A stretch of DNA of 64,000 bases from positions 1,856,501-1,920,500 of the forward strand of contig NZ_CP039249.1 in assembly GCF_004795835.1 (NCBI RefSeq). The letters run 5' to 3'. The translations under genes were made by a program, and so were the position numbers. The stretch comes from Sphingomonas sp. PAMC26645 (GTDB lineage: Bacteria > Pseudomonadota > Alphaproteobacteria > Sphingomonadales > Sphingomonadaceae). Positions 1 to 8,709 of this stretch are shown here, one piece after another. How positions within the stretch are numbered: the stretch's first letter is position 1; each line of letters begins with the position of its first letter. The notes below the pieces were generated by a model. It did not search any database, was not told the origin of the DNA, and saw nothing but the letters and a program-made list of their open reading frames with translations.

Positions 1-362
1 GCGCGGTATTGTTGCCCGTCTCCGCGCCTTTCCACTGCCCGTTGATGCAACCCGCCGCCGAAGCGATGGAAGCTGCCCTGCTGGACGCCGACCTCCGCGC
101 GCCGCTCGTTCCCGTCTTCGCCAATGTCGATGCGGTCGCCGTCGCCGACCCCGGCGCGATCCGTCACCTACTCGTGCAACAGGTCACCGGGATGGTCCGC
201 TGGCGCGAATCGGTGTTGGCGATGCATGCGGCGGGGGTCGGCCACTTCGTCGAGTTCGGCGGCAAGGTTCTTAGCCCGATGGTCAAACGCATTACCCCCG
301 ACGTCGAGACGACGAGCGTCATCACGATGGACGACATCGAGGAACTCGTGAAGAAGATGTGA
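1..362 (+). CDS. fabD: Malonyl-CoA:ACP transacylase FabD, C-terminal part (cut by window edge)
   Basis: C-terminal ~119 residues of FabD, which loads malonate onto acyl carrier protein for fatty-acid elongation. The in-frame reading runs off the left edge. The LPVSAPFHCPLM segment contains the SAPFH motif that carries the catalytic histidine of this family. It is followed by the usual tail (VRWRESV, FVEFGGKVL). It heads a fab cluster with fabG, acpP and fabF. Its TGA stop lies directly against the left inverted repeat of the GxxExxY unit, so the normal fabD-fabG junction has been interrupted. Confidence 0.93.
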   Translation, partial: AVLLPVSAPFHCPLMQPAAEAMEAALLDADLRAPLVPVFANVDAVAVADPGAIRHLLVQQVTGMVRWRESVLAMHAAGVGHFVEFGGKVLSPMVKRITPDVETTSVITMDDIEELVKKM

Positions 363-388
363 TCACGCGGAGACGCGGAGCCGCGGAG
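363..388. repeat. Left arm of 26-bp perfect inverted repeat bounding the GxxExxY unit
   Basis: This arm is the exact reverse complement of 779-804. Internally it is TC followed by three near-identical octamers: ACGCGGAG, ACGCGGAG, CCGCGGAG. It begins one base after the fabD stop codon. Confidence 0.9.
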
Positions 389-395
389 AGAAGAT

Positions 396-824
396 TTGAG
401 AGATATCGATCAGATCAGTGGTGATGTGCTCGATCTCTCACTTCGCATCCACCGCGAGCTGGGTCCGGGTCTCCTCGAAAGCGTCTACGAGCTGGTCTTG
501 GCGGGTAAGCTCGCCGGTCTGGGTTACCACGTAGCGCGGCAGCGACCGGTAGATATCGAGTTCGACGGCATGCGCTTCGAAGCGGCCTTCAGAATCGACC
601 TACTCGTTGACGAACGCCTTCTGGTCGAAATCAAATCGGTAGAGCAACTGAACGCCGCGCACGGCAAACAATTGCTGACCTACCTACGCCTAACTCACCA
701 GCCCGTAGGGCTGCTGATCAACTTCGGTGGCGCAACGCTGAAAGAAGGCGTGCGACGGATCGTAAACGACCATCGCCCCTCCGCGGCTCCGCGTCTCCGC
801 GTGAACAACCTTCTTGGAGACTGA
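396..824 (+). CDS. GxxExxY family protein (PD-(D/E)XK nuclease-like)
   Basis: 142 aa, starting at TTG. The signature GLLESVY (GxxExxY) lies at about residues 25-31. A nuclease-like core follows: FRIDLLVD, then LVEIKSVE with the E-x-K pair, then KQLLTYLRL. This is the usual full length of the GxxExxY family, which is linked to the PD-(D/E)XK nuclease superfamily; its biological role is not known to me. The gene sits between fabD and fabG, an unrelated pathway. The last ~15 codons (encoding SAAPRLRV) are made from the right inverted-repeat arm, so the repeat supplies part of the coding sequence. TTG is the only start that keeps the conserved N-terminus. Confidence 0.85.
   Translation: MRDIDQISGDVLDLSLRIHRELGPGLLESVYELVLAGKLAGLGYHVARQRPVDIEFDGMRFEAAFRIDLLVDERLLVEIKSVEQLNAAHGKQLLTYLRLTHQPVGLLINFGGATLKEGVRRIVNDHRPSAAPRLRVNNLLGD
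779..804. repeat. Right arm of 26-bp perfect inverted repeat bounding the GxxExxY unit
   Basis: Exact reverse complement of 363-388: octamers CTCCGCGG, CTCCGCGT, CTCCGCGT and then GA. It overlaps the 3' end of the GxxExxY reading frame. No convincing target-site duplication is visible outside the two arms. Confidence 0.9.
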
Positions 825-827
825 CCA

Positions 828-1568
828 ATGTTCGACCTCACAGGCATGACCGCCCTCGTCACCGGGGCATCCGGCGGGATCGGGTCCGAGATCGCCAAGG
901 CCCTCGCCGCCCAGGGCGCCCGCCTGGCCGTATCCGGCTCCAACGCCGACAAGCTCGAAGCCTTCCGCGCCAGCCTCGGCGGCGACCACGTCGCGCTCCC
1001 CTGCAACCTCTCCGACGCCGCCGCAGTCGATGCGCTCGTGCCGCAAGCCGTAGAAGCACTCGGCGGCAAGCTAGACATCCTCGTCAACAACGCCGGCGTC
1101 ACACGCGACAATCTCGCGATGCGGATGAAGGACGACGAGTGGGACAGCGTCATCCGCGTCAATCTCGAAGCCGCGTTCCGCCTCATGCGCGCCGCCGCCA
1201 AGCCGATGATGAAGGCACGCTTCGGCCGGATGATCTCGGTCACCTCGATCGTCGGCGTCACCGGCAATCCCGGCCAGGCCAACTACGCCGCATCGAAGGC
1301 CGGCTTGATCGGCATGTCGAAATCGATGGCGCAGGAGCTCGCCAGCCGGGGCATCACCGTCAACTGCGTCGCGCCCGGTTTCATCACCTCGCCGATGACC
1401 GACGCGCTGCCCGACGCGCAGAAGACTGCGCTCACCGCCAAGATTCCGGCCGGTCGCCTCGGCGAAGGCGCAGACATCGGCGCGGCGATCGTGTACCTCG
1501 CTAGCCGTGAAGCCGGCTACGTCACGGGACAAACCGTGCACGTGAACGGTGGGATGGCGATGATCTGA
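828..1568 (+). CDS. fabG: 3-oxoacyl-ACP reductase FabG
   Basis: 246 aa, normal length for FabG. It reduces 3-oxoacyl-ACP to 3-hydroxyacyl-ACP with NADPH in the fatty-acid elongation cycle. Visible SDR motifs are the nucleotide-binding TGASGGIG (residues 12-19), NNAG (87-90), the catalytic S140 in SVTS, and YAASK with Y153 and K157. A GGAGA ribosome site lies about 8 bases before the ATG, between the right inverted-repeat arm and the start. Confidence 0.96.
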   Translation: MFDLTGMTALVTGASGGIGSEIAKALAAQGARLAVSGSNADKLEAFRASLGGDHVALPCNLSDAAAVDALVPQAVEALGGKLDILVNNAGVTRDNLAMRMKDDEWDSVIRVNLEAAFRLMRAAAKPMMKARFGRMISVTSIVGVTGNPGQANYAASKAGLIGMSKSMAQELASRGITVNCVAPGFITSPMTDALPDAQKTALTAKIPAGRLGEGADIGAAIVYLASREAGYVTGQTVHVNGGMAMI

Positions 1569-1645
1569 ACTTGCGCGCTGAACTGCCGCGTTCTAGGTGC
1601 GTTCAGGAAATACCCAAAACCCCCAGATTTGAAGAGGGAACTACC

Positions 1646-1882
1646 ATGAGCGAGACAGCTGACCGCGTGAAGAAGATCGTCGTCGAGCATCTCGGCGTCG
1701 AAGCCGACAAGGTGACCGAGGACGCGAGCTTCATCGACGACTTGGGCGCAGACAGCCTCGACATCGTCGAACTCGTCATGGCGTTCGAGGAAGAATTCGG
1801 TGTCGAGATCCCCGATGATGCCGCCGAGAAGATTGCGACCGTCAAGGATGCGATCACCTACATCGACGAGCACAAGGCCTGA
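1646..1882 (+). CDS. acpP: Acyl carrier protein
   Basis: 78 aa, the standard ACP length; acidic. It carries growing acyl chains on a 4'-phosphopantetheine arm attached to S37 in the DSLD motif (GADSLDIVE). The ATG at 1646 is preceded by GAAGAGGGAA, a good ribosome site, so the longer in-frame extension upstream is not needed. It lies between fabG and fabF. A stem-loop terminator follows. Confidence 0.97.
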   Translation: MSETADRVKKIVVEHLGVEADKVTEDASFIDDLGADSLDIVELVMAFEEEFGVEIPDDAAEKIATVKDAITYIDEHKA

Positions 1883-1934
1883 TCAGGGTCTAGGGTTCAA
1901 ACCTTTGGACCTGCCCTGAAGGGTGTGATTTGAG

Positions 1935-1980
1935 CGGCTCCCCGTCCTTGGGCAAAGAGGGCGGGGAGCCGTTTCGTTTT
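1935..1980 (+). terminator. Rho-independent terminator after acpP
   Basis: A perfect 10-bp stem (CGGCTCCCCG at 1935-1944 with its complement at 1962-1971) is followed by TTTCGTTTT. It lies between acpP and fabF, so it probably sets the high acpP level relative to fabF or fully separates them. Confidence 0.85.
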
Positions 1981-2003
1981 GAGAGCAGACGGAGTTTGAA
2001 GCC

Positions 2004-3266
2004 ATGCGGCGTGTCGTCGTAACCGGGCTAGGCCTGGTCACCCCCCTGGGGGCGGATGTTGAAACGGCCTGGGCGAATATCCTCGCCGGCAAGTCGGGCG
2101 CGGGCCCGATCACGCGCTTCGACGCGTCGGATCAGGTGTGCCGCATTGCGTGTGAGGTGAAGCCGGCCGACCACGAATATGGCTTCGACCCCGGCAAGCG
2201 GGTGGATCACAAGGTCCAGCGGCAGGTCGATCCATTCATCATCTACGGCATCGACGCCGCTGGCCAGGCTTTGGAAGACGCCGGGCTGACCGAGATGACG
2301 CTTGAAGAGAGCTGGCGTGCCGGCGTGTCGATCGGCTCGGGCATCGGCGGACTGCCGGGTATCGAGAGCGAATCGATCGTGCTCCACACCAAGGGCCCGC
2401 GTCGCGTCTCGCCGCACTTCGTTCATGGTCGTCTGATCAACCTGATCTCCGGTCAGGTCTCGATCAAGTACGGCCTGCGCGGTCCGAATCACGCGGTCGT
2501 CACCGCCTGCTCGACCGGCGCGCACGCCATTGGCGATGCAGCGCGGATGATCGCGATGGACGACGCCGACGTGATGCTCGCGGGCGGCGCGGAGGGCACG
2601 GTCTGCCCGCTCGGCATCGCTGGCTTCGCACAGGCCCGCGCGCTGTCGACCAACTTCAACGACTCGCCCGAAAAGGCTTCGCGTCCCTATGACAAGGACC
2701 GCGACGGCTTCGTGATGGGCGAGGGCGCGGGTGTGCTGGTGCTCGAGGAGTACGAACACGCCAAGGCACGTGGCGCGAAGATGTATGCCGAGGTGATCGG
2801 CTACGGTCTGTCGGGCGACGCATACCATGTGACCGCGCCACATCCCGAAGGCGATGGCGCGTTCCGCTCGATGCAGATGGCGATCAAGAAGTCGGGCCTC
2901 AAGCTCGAGGACATCGATTACATCAACGCGCACGGCACCTCGACGCCTTTGGGTGACGAGCTCGAACTCGGTGCAGTTCGCCGCCTGTTCGGCGATGCGA
3001 TCTCGGGTCTGTCGATGTCGTCGACCAAGTCCGCGATCGGCCATCTCCTCGGCGGTGCCGGCGCGGTCGAAAGCATCTTCTGCATCCTCGCGCTGCGCGA
3101 CCAGATCGTCCCGCCGACGCTGAACCTCGACAATCCGAGCGACAGCTGCGTGGGGGTCGACCTCGTCCCGCACGTCGCCAAGAAGCGTGAAGTCCGCGCA
3201 GTGCTGAACAATTCGTTCGGCTTCGGCGGCACCAACGCGTCGCTAGTGATGACGAAGGTCCGCTAA
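2004..3266 (+). CDS. fabF: 3-oxoacyl-ACP synthase II FabF
   Basis: 420 aa. It condenses malonyl-ACP with acyl-ACP during chain elongation. The thiolase-fold active site is visible: nucleophile C169 in TACST, the first histidine in NAHGTSTPLGD (about residue 310), and the second histidine in SAIGHLLGGAGA. The C-terminal NNSFGFGGTNAS gate motif is intact. It follows acpP after a terminator and is followed by a palindromic repeat and mltG. Confidence 0.96.
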   Translation: MRRVVVTGLGLVTPLGADVETAWANILAGKSGAGPITRFDASDQVCRIACEVKPADHEYGFDPGKRVDHKVQRQVDPFIIYGIDAAGQALEDAGLTEMTLEESWRAGVSIGSGIGGLPGIESESIVLHTKGPRRVSPHFVHGRLINLISGQVSIKYGLRGPNHAVVTACSTGAHAIGDAARMIAMDDADVMLAGGAEGTVCPLGIAGFAQARALSTNFNDSPEKASRPYDKDRDGFVMGEGAGVLVLEEYEHAKARGAKMYAEVIGYGLSGDAYHVTAPHPEGDGAFRSMQMAIKKSGLKLEDIDYINAHGTSTPLGDELELGAVRRLFGDAISGLSMSSTKSAIGHLLGGAGAVESIFCILALRDQIVPPTLNLDNPSDSCVGVDLVPHVAKKREVRAVLNNSFGFGGTNASLVMTKVR

Positions 3267-3275
3267 AAACCTTGT

Positions 3276-3323
3276 TCCCCCGCGAAGGCGGGGGCCCAGA
3301 CTGGGTCCCCGCCTTCGCGGGGA
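3276..3323. repeat. GC-rich intergenic palindrome, family B
   Basis: Long hairpin whose arms contain CCGCGAAGGCGGGG and CCCCGCCTTCGCGG around a CCCAGACTGGG centre. It lies between fabF and mltG. Related copies lie near 25761, 46152, 52286 and 60158. Confidence 0.85.
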
Positions 3324-3337
3324 TCCAAGGAGTACCA

Positions 3338-4306
3338 ATGCGCAAGGTCGGCTGTTTCGGATTGATCATCGGCCTGGTGGCAGTCGTAGCGCTGTTCCTG
3401 GTCGTCCAAGGCTGGGGCGGCGCTGGCCCAGCATCGCGCACGCTGACCGTCCAGATCGGCGAAGGCAGCACATTGGCCGGCGCTGCCGCCGAACTCGAAA
3501 AGGCCGGCGCGATCCCCTCGGCCCGACGCTTCCGCCTGTACGCCCGCGTGTTCGGCTCGGGCGATCCGATCAAGGCCGGCGAATACCGCATCGCGCCGCA
3601 CGCCAGCCAGTCGGACATCCTCAAGCTGATGCAGGGCGGCAAGGTCGTTCAGCGCCTCGTCGTCGTCCCCGAAGGCTATCCTTCGGTCCTCGTCCACGAC
3701 GCGCTGGCAAAGGCGGATGGCCTGACCGGCATAGTGCCCGTCCCGGCCGAAGGCTCGATCCTCCCCGACAGCTACGCCTTCCAGGCCGGCGACACCCGCG
3801 CATCGGTCGTCACGCGGATGCAGGCGGCGATGAAGACCTACCTCGCCACCGCCTGGGCCGCGCGCAAGCCCGGCATCGCGGTGACGACGCCCGAACAGGC
3901 GATCATCCTCGCCTCGATCGTCGAGAAGGAAACCGGCAAGCCGTCCGAACGCCGCACCGTCGCCGCGGTTTATGGCAATCGCCTGCGCAACGGCATGCCG
4001 CTCCAGGCCGATCCGACCGTGATCTACCCGATCACCAAAGGCCGCCCGCTGGGCCGCCGCATCCTGCGGTCGGAACTGCACGCGAAGAACGGCTACAACA
4101 CCTATGCTGAAGCGGGCCTGCCGGTTGGCCCGATCGCCAACCCCGGCCGCGCCTCGATCGACGCGGTGCTCGATCCGGCGCAGATCCAAGCGCTGTATTT
4201 CGTAGCAGACGGCACCGGCGGTCACGTGTTCGCGAACACACTGGCCGAACACAACGCCAACGTGAAGAAATGGTACGCCATCCGCAAAGCCCGCGGCGAA
4301 ATGTAG
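3338..4306 (+). CDS. mltG: Endolytic peptidoglycan transglycosylase MltG (YceG-like)
   Basis: 322 aa from the ATG at 3338, which has AAGGAG 6 bases upstream. The family cleaves nascent glycan strands and sets strand length. One N-terminal membrane anchor spans about residues 6-24, followed by a periplasmic domain. The catalytic region reads SIVEKETGKPSERRTVAAV (the Glu of EKE is the expected acid). It continues with YGNRL and LQADPTVIYP, all characteristic of YceG/MltG. Confidence 0.94.
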   Translation: MRKVGCFGLIIGLVAVVALFLVVQGWGGAGPASRTLTVQIGEGSTLAGAAAELEKAGAIPSARRFRLYARVFGSGDPIKAGEYRIAPHASQSDILKLMQGGKVVQRLVVVPEGYPSVLVHDALAKADGLTGIVPVPAEGSILPDSYAFQAGDTRASVVTRMQAAMKTYLATAWAARKPGIAVTTPEQAIILASIVEKETGKPSERRTVAAVYGNRLRNGMPLQADPTVIYPITKGRPLGRRILRSELHAKNGYNTYAEAGLPVGPIANPGRASIDAVLDPAQIQALYFVADGTGGHVFANTLAEHNANVKKWYAIRKARGEM

Positions 4307-4317
4307 CCACCGTCCGG

Positions 4318-4460
4318 CTCCCCTCCATGAAAGGGAGGGGTAGGGGGTGGGTCGGTTCGCAACTGCCGGAGCGTCCGCCAAGCGGCCGACCCACCCCCGG
4401 CCCCTCCCTTTCAGGGAGGGGTGAAGAAGAACAGCCCTTCCCTTTAAAGGAAGGGGAAGC
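4318..4460. repeat. Inverted-repeat cluster between convergent mltG and eda
   Basis: A long imperfect hairpin has arms containing GGGGTAGGGGGTGGGTCGG and CCGACCCACCCCCGGCCCC, separated by about 40 bases. A second small palindrome follows at about 4435-4459 (CCCTTCC..GGAAGGGG around TTTAAA). The position between two convergent genes suggests a bidirectional transcription stop, but no U-run is present. Confidence 0.6.
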
Positions 4461-5069
4461 CTACCCCCGCAGAGCGTTAGCCGCGCGCGCCTTGATCTCG
4501 ATCTCGGCCATTGTCCCGCCGGTCACCCAGCTACCGCCCACGCACAGCACCGGCTTGAACGCCAGCCACTCGGGCGCACTGGCCTCGGTGATCCCGCCGG
4601 TCGGGCAGAAGCTGCACTGATAGAACGGCGCGGCCAGGGCCTTGAGCGCCTTCAGCCCGCCATTCGCCTCGGCCGGGAAGAACTTGAAGTGCGTCAGGCC
4701 GAGGTCAAGACCGGTCATGATATCCGCTGCATTGGCGATCCCCGGCAGGAACGGGATACCGCTCTCGATGATCGGCGTTGCAAGGCGTTCGGTCAGCCCC
4801 GGCGAGACGATGAATTCGGCGCCCGCATCGCGGACCTGCGCGAACTGCTGCGTGTTGACGACGGTACCCGCGCCGACGATCGCGCCCGGCACCTTCTTCA
4901 TCTCGGCGATCGCCTCCAGCGCGCCGCCGGTGCGCAACGTCACTTCGAGCACGCGCAGGCCGCCCGCGACCAGTGCTTCGGCGAGCGGACGGGCGAGTGC
5001 CGCGTCCTCGATCACCAGCACCGGGATGACGGCGCTGGTCTGCATGATGTCTGCGATAGTGGCGGTCAT
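4461..5069 (-). CDS. eda: 2-keto-3-deoxy-6-phosphogluconate aldolase
   Basis: 202 aa. It splits KDPG into pyruvate and glyceraldehyde 3-phosphate, the last step of the Entner-Doudoroff pathway. Family signatures are LEVTLRT near residue 40, GAGTV, and the Schiff-base lysine in HFKFFPAE. It is the last gene of the minus-strand zwf-pgl-edd-glk-eda set. Its ATG overlaps the glk stop by 4 bases (ATGA), indicating translational coupling. Confidence 0.96.
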   Translation of the reverse strand: MTATIADIMQTSAVIPVLVIEDAALARPLAEALVAGGLRVLEVTLRTGGALEAIAEMKKVPGAIVGAGTVVNTQQFAQVRDAGAEFIVSPGLTERLATPIIESGIPFLPGIANAADIMTGLDLGLTHFKFFPAEANGGLKALKALAAPFYQCSFCPTGGITEASAPEWLAFKPVLCVGGSWVTGGTMAEIEIKARAANALRG

Positions 5070-6034
5070 TGGGTGTGTTCCTGTGCAAAGGCGGCCGCGG
5101 CGCCGAACAGGCCGGGCTGGGGATGAGTGATGAGCTTGACGGGCATCGCCGCCATCATGCCCTGGAAGCGGCCCTTGGCGACGAAGCGCTGGTCGAAGCC
5201 CGAGCGAATCAGGCGATCCTTGATCCGGAAGCCGAGGCCGCCAGCGATCACGACCGCTTTCGCACCCTGTGCCAGCGCCAGATCGCCCGCGACCGCGCCG
5301 AGCGCGAGACAGAACCGGTCGAGCGCGGCGAGCGCTATCGAGTCGGTCCCGTCGATCGCCTCGGTCCAGATCGTCTTGTCGTCATGGCTCGGCACCGCGC
5401 GGCCCTCTAGTGCAGCAAGCGTCTCGTAGATCGCGACGATGCCGGGCCCTGCGACGACGCGCTCGGCCGAGACGCGCGTGAAGGTCTTGCGCAGCCGCTT
5501 GAGCAACGCATCCTCGATCCCATCGAGCGGCGCGAAGTCCATATGCCCGCCCTCGGTCTCCAAGACCTGGTAGCCGTCCTTGCGCCGCAGCAACTGCGCG
5601 ACGCCGAGCCCGGTACCGGGACCACAGATCGTCGTGATGCCCTCGGACGGCAGCGGCGTATCGGGTCCGCACAGATGGATGAAGTCGCTGCTCGGCACCT
5701 GCGCGACGGCATGGCCGACCGCGCCGAAATCGTTGACGACCACCCACTGGTCCGCCTTCAGCCGCTCGGTGATCAGCGACTTGCGGATGATCCACGGGTT
5801 GTTCGTTAGCCGGATGACGTCGTTCGCGACCGGCGACGCGACTGCGATCGCGAGCGCGCGGGGGAGGGGGCGTCCGAGCCCCGCCTCGAACGCCTGGTAC
5901 GCGGTCTGGAGCGATGCGTGGTCCGCGGTCTTCAGCGTCGCCGGCTCGCCGAGCGACACGACGCGGCCGTTCTCGACCTCGGCGATCGCGAAGCGGGCGT
6001 GCGTTCCGCCGATATCTGCCGCTACGATTTCCAT
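5066..6034 (-). CDS. glk: Glucokinase (Glk family)
   Basis: 322 aa from the ATG at 6034, with GGGAGAG 5 bases upstream; an upstream extension reads through a palindromic repeat and is rejected. It phosphorylates glucose to glucose 6-phosphate. The N-terminal phosphate loop is ADIGGTHARF. The ICGPGTGLGVA motif and the ETEGGHMDFAP motif are typical of the E. coli-type Glk family rather than ROK kinases. It lies between edd and eda, so glucose entry is co-expressed with its catabolism. Confidence 0.95.
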   Translation of the reverse strand: MEIVAADIGGTHARFAIAEVENGRVVSLGEPATLKTADHASLQTAYQAFEAGLGRPLPRALAIAVASPVANDVIRLTNNPWIIRKSLITERLKADQWVVVNDFGAVGHAVAQVPSSDFIHLCGPDTPLPSEGITTICGPGTGLGVAQLLRRKDGYQVLETEGGHMDFAPLDGIEDALLKRLRKTFTRVSAERVVAGPGIVAIYETLAALEGRAVPSHDDKTIWTEAIDGTDSIALAALDRFCLALGAVAGDLALAQGAKAVVIAGGLGFRIKDRLIRSGFDQRFVAKGRFQGMMAAMPVKLITHPQPGLFGAAAAFAQEHTQ

Positions 6035-6065
6035 TCGTCTCTCCCGATCCTCGATATCGTTATAT

Positions 6066-6138
6066 CCGTTCGTCCTGAGCGAAGTCGAAGGACATTGCCC
6101 CAAGCGGGCGGTCCTTCGACTTCGCTCAGGACGAACGG
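6066..6138. repeat. Perfect 28-bp inverted repeat in the edd-glk gap
   Basis: Arms 6066-6093 and 6111-6138 are exact reverse complements (core GTCCTTCGACTTCGCTCAGG), with a 17-base loop. There is no U-run. It is a sphingomonad-style repeat rather than a plain terminator. It could stabilise or end the upstream edd transcript. A diverged relative lies near 8710. Confidence 0.88.
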
Positions 6139-6150
6139 TAGGTAGGGATC

Positions 6151-7971
6151 CTAAAGCCCCGCGCCCGCCAGCATTGCCGACGCGCCCTTTTCAGCCTCGT
6201 CGGCGAGCCCACGGAACATGCCGAACAGTTCGCGACCCATGCCGCTTACCGGCGGCGGCACCGCGACCATTTCGCGCGTCGCCCAGACATCCGCATCGAC
6301 CAGCGCCTCCAGCGTGCCGTTAACCGCGTCGACCCGAATCATATCGCCATCGCGGATCAACCCGATTGCGCCGTCAAGCAGCGCCTCGGGCGAGCAATGG
6401 ATCGCGCACGGCACTTTCCCGCTCGCGCCTGACATTCGGCCATCGGTAACGAGCGCCACCTTGAATCCGCGGTTCTGCAACACCCCCAGCGGCGGCGTGA
6501 GCTTGTGCAATTCCGGCATGCCGTTGGCGCGCGGCCCTTGGAAGCGGACGACGACGACGACGTCCTTCTCCAACTCGCCGCGCTTGAACGCCTCGATCAC
6601 GTCGAGCTGATCGTCGAACACCATCGCGGGCGCCTCGACGATCCAACGCTCGCGCTCGACCGCCGACACCTTGATGCACGCACGGCCGATATTGCCCGCG
6701 AGGATCCGCATGCCGCCATCCGGCGAGAACGGCGCGGTTGCAGGGCGAAGGATCGTCTCGTCGCCGCTGTCCGGCGTCTCGCGCCAGCCGAGCGTATTGC
6801 CCTCAACCACCGCGGTCTTCGCATAGGCCGACAGGTCCTCGCCACCGATCGTCATGATGTCGCCGTGCAGCAGGCCTTCGCCGAGCAGTTCGCGGATCAC
6901 ATAGGGCATGCCCCCGGCAGCCTCGAACGCATTCACGTCCGCGGAGCCGTTGGGATAGACGCGTGCGATCAGCGGGACCGCGCAGGAGAGGCGGTCGAAA
7001 TCCTCCCAGTCGATGATGATCCCCGCGGCCCGAGCGATCGCCGGCACGTGGAGCAGATGGTTGGTCGAGCCCCCTGTAGCGAGCAGGCCGACCGCGGCGT
7101 TCACGATCGCCTTCTCGTCGACGCAATGCCCGAGCGGACGATACGAATCGCCGCGCGCGCCGATCTTCGCCAACCGGTGCACCGCCGCCCGCGTCAGCTC
7201 CTGCCGCAACTTCGTACCCGGATTGACGAACGCCGCGCCAGGCATGTGGAGGCCCATGACCTCCATCATCATCTGGTTGGTGTTGGCGGTGCCGTAGAAG
7301 GTGCACGTGCCCTTCGAATGATACGCGCCGATCTCAGCCTCGAGCAGCTCGTCTCGCCCGACCAGCCCTTCCGCGAATTTCTCGCGGACCGCCGCCTTGG
7401 CTTTGTTCGGCAAGCCGGTCGGCATCGGTCCGCCGGGGATCAGCACCATCGGCAGATGCCCGAAGCGCAGCGCGCCCATTAGCAAACCTGGCACGATCTT
7501 GTCGCAGATGCCGAGCAGCGCTGCGCCTTCGAACGTCCCGTGCGACAACGCAATCGCAGTGCTCAGTGCGATCGTGTCGCGGCTGAACAGCGACAGCTCC
7601 ATCCCCGGATAGCCTTGCGTCACGCCGTCGCACATCGCCGGCACCCCGCCCGCGACCTGCGCCGTCGCACCCGCTTCGCGCGCCCAAATCTTCATCAGCT
7701 CAGGGTAGCGATAATAGACCGCGTGCGCCGACAGCATGTCGTTATACGCGGTAACGATGCCGATGTTCATCCCGGCATCGGCCTTCATCGCGTCGCGGTC
7801 TTCCTCGGTCCCGGCATAGGCGTGCGCGAGGTTCGCGCAGCCGAGACCGGGACGCCGGACCTGCGCCGCCGCCTCGCGCTCGATCAGCGCAAGGTAGGCG
7901 GCACGGCTGTCGCGCGAGCGCTCGATGATCCGGTCGGTCACCGCGGAGACGACGGCGTTGAGCATCGTCAC
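6151..7971 (-). CDS. edd: 6-phosphogluconate dehydratase
   Basis: 606 aa, the usual Edd length. It is an iron-sulfur enzyme of the IlvD/Edd family that converts 6-phosphogluconate to KDPG, the committing step of the Entner-Doudoroff pathway. Visible blocks are NIGIVTAYNDMLSAHAVY, the cluster-ligand region MCDGVTQG, LLGICDKIVPG, and TDGRMSGASGKVP near the C-terminus. It overlaps pgl by 4 bases upstream and is separated from glk by a repeat-filled gap. Confidence 0.96.
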   Translation of the reverse strand: MTMLNAVVSAVTDRIIERSRDSRAAYLALIEREAAAQVRRPGLGCANLAHAYAGTEEDRDAMKADAGMNIGIVTAYNDMLSAHAVYYRYPELMKIWAREAGATAQVAGGVPAMCDGVTQGYPGMELSLFSRDTIALSTAIALSHGTFEGAALLGICDKIVPGLLMGALRFGHLPMVLIPGGPMPTGLPNKAKAAVREKFAEGLVGRDELLEAEIGAYHSKGTCTFYGTANTNQMMMEVMGLHMPGAAFVNPGTKLRQELTRAAVHRLAKIGARGDSYRPLGHCVDEKAIVNAAVGLLATGGSTNHLLHVPAIARAAGIIIDWEDFDRLSCAVPLIARVYPNGSADVNAFEAAGGMPYVIRELLGEGLLHGDIMTIGGEDLSAYAKTAVVEGNTLGWRETPDSGDETILRPATAPFSPDGGMRILAGNIGRACIKVSAVERERWIVEAPAMVFDDQLDVIEAFKRGELEKDVVVVVRFQGPRANGMPELHKLTPPLGVLQNRGFKVALVTDGRMSGASGKVPCAIHCSPEALLDGAIGLIRDGDMIRVDAVNGTLEALVDADVWATREMVAVPPPVSGMGRELFGMFRGLADEAEKGASAMLAGAGL

Positions 7972-8672
7972 GGCGCCCAGTGCACGTCGACCGGCAGCTC
8001 GACCTCGGCCAGCACGCGGCCGATCGGGTAGGACGACGACGGCCCCTGTTCGATCGCCTGCTCGAGCACCTTCTTCTTCGCGTCGCCGGTGATCATGATC
8101 ATCAGCGCCTTCGACGATGCGATCGCCGCTGCAGACAGCGTCACGCGTGCCAGCGGTGCTTCGGGCGGGAGCGGATCGGGCATCACGCCGAGCGCACGGC
8201 GTTCCTTGGGACCGCTCAGCGCCTCGTCGTAATCGGGGCCGGGGAAGATCGACGCGGTATGCCCGTCGCCGCCCATGCCGAGCAGGCAGAAGTCGAGCGG
8301 CCAGTGCAGGTCCTGCATCAACGCATCCGCCGAACGACCGGCCGCCTTGTAGTCCGACATCGCCTCGGGAACGATCGGCTTCACGCGCGCGCCCTTGGGC
8401 AGGAAGATCTTCGCCAGCGCGGTGACGTTCGACAGCGGATCGCCGAGCTTCACGATCCGCTCGTCGCCGGGGATGATCGTGACCTTCTTCCAGTCGAGCT
8501 TCGCCTGGGCGAGCTTCTCATACGCGGCGAACGGCGTCTTGCCGCCCGCCAGCGCGATCACCGCCGAGCCGCGCGCGTCGAGTGCGCTTTCGATGACGAA
8601 CTGGATATCGCCCGCGACCGCGTTGGCGAGCTCGCTCGCGTCGTCATATTCCCACCATTCGATTTCGGTCAT
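7968..8672 (-). CDS. pgl: 6-phosphogluconolactonase (DevB/SOL type)
   Basis: 234 aa from the ATG at 8672. It hydrolyses 6-phosphogluconolactone, the product of Zwf. Family motifs are IALAGGKTP near the N-terminus, IIPGDERIV, and LGMGGDGHTASIFPG. Longer starts further upstream would read into a repeat. The order zwf-pgl-edd matches the order of reactions. The pgl stop overlaps the edd start by 4 bases. Confidence 0.95.
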   Translation of the reverse strand: MTEIEWWEYDDASELANAVAGDIQFVIESALDARGSAVIALAGGKTPFAAYEKLAQAKLDWKKVTIIPGDERIVKLGDPLSNVTALAKIFLPKGARVKPIVPEAMSDYKAAGRSADALMQDLHWPLDFCLLGMGGDGHTASIFPGPDYDEALSGPKERRALGVMPDPLPPEAPLARVTLSAAAIASSKALMIMITGDAKKKVLEQAIEQGPSSSYPIGRVLAEVELPVDVHWAP

Positions 8673-8709
8673 AAACTTGAACTCACTCAGAAAATTGCTG
8701 TCAAAAATG

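Noticed and set aside
3276..3323. Rho-independent terminator after fabF
   Set aside because: The hairpin is strong but has no U-run and recurs at several unrelated loci, so it is listed as a repeat.
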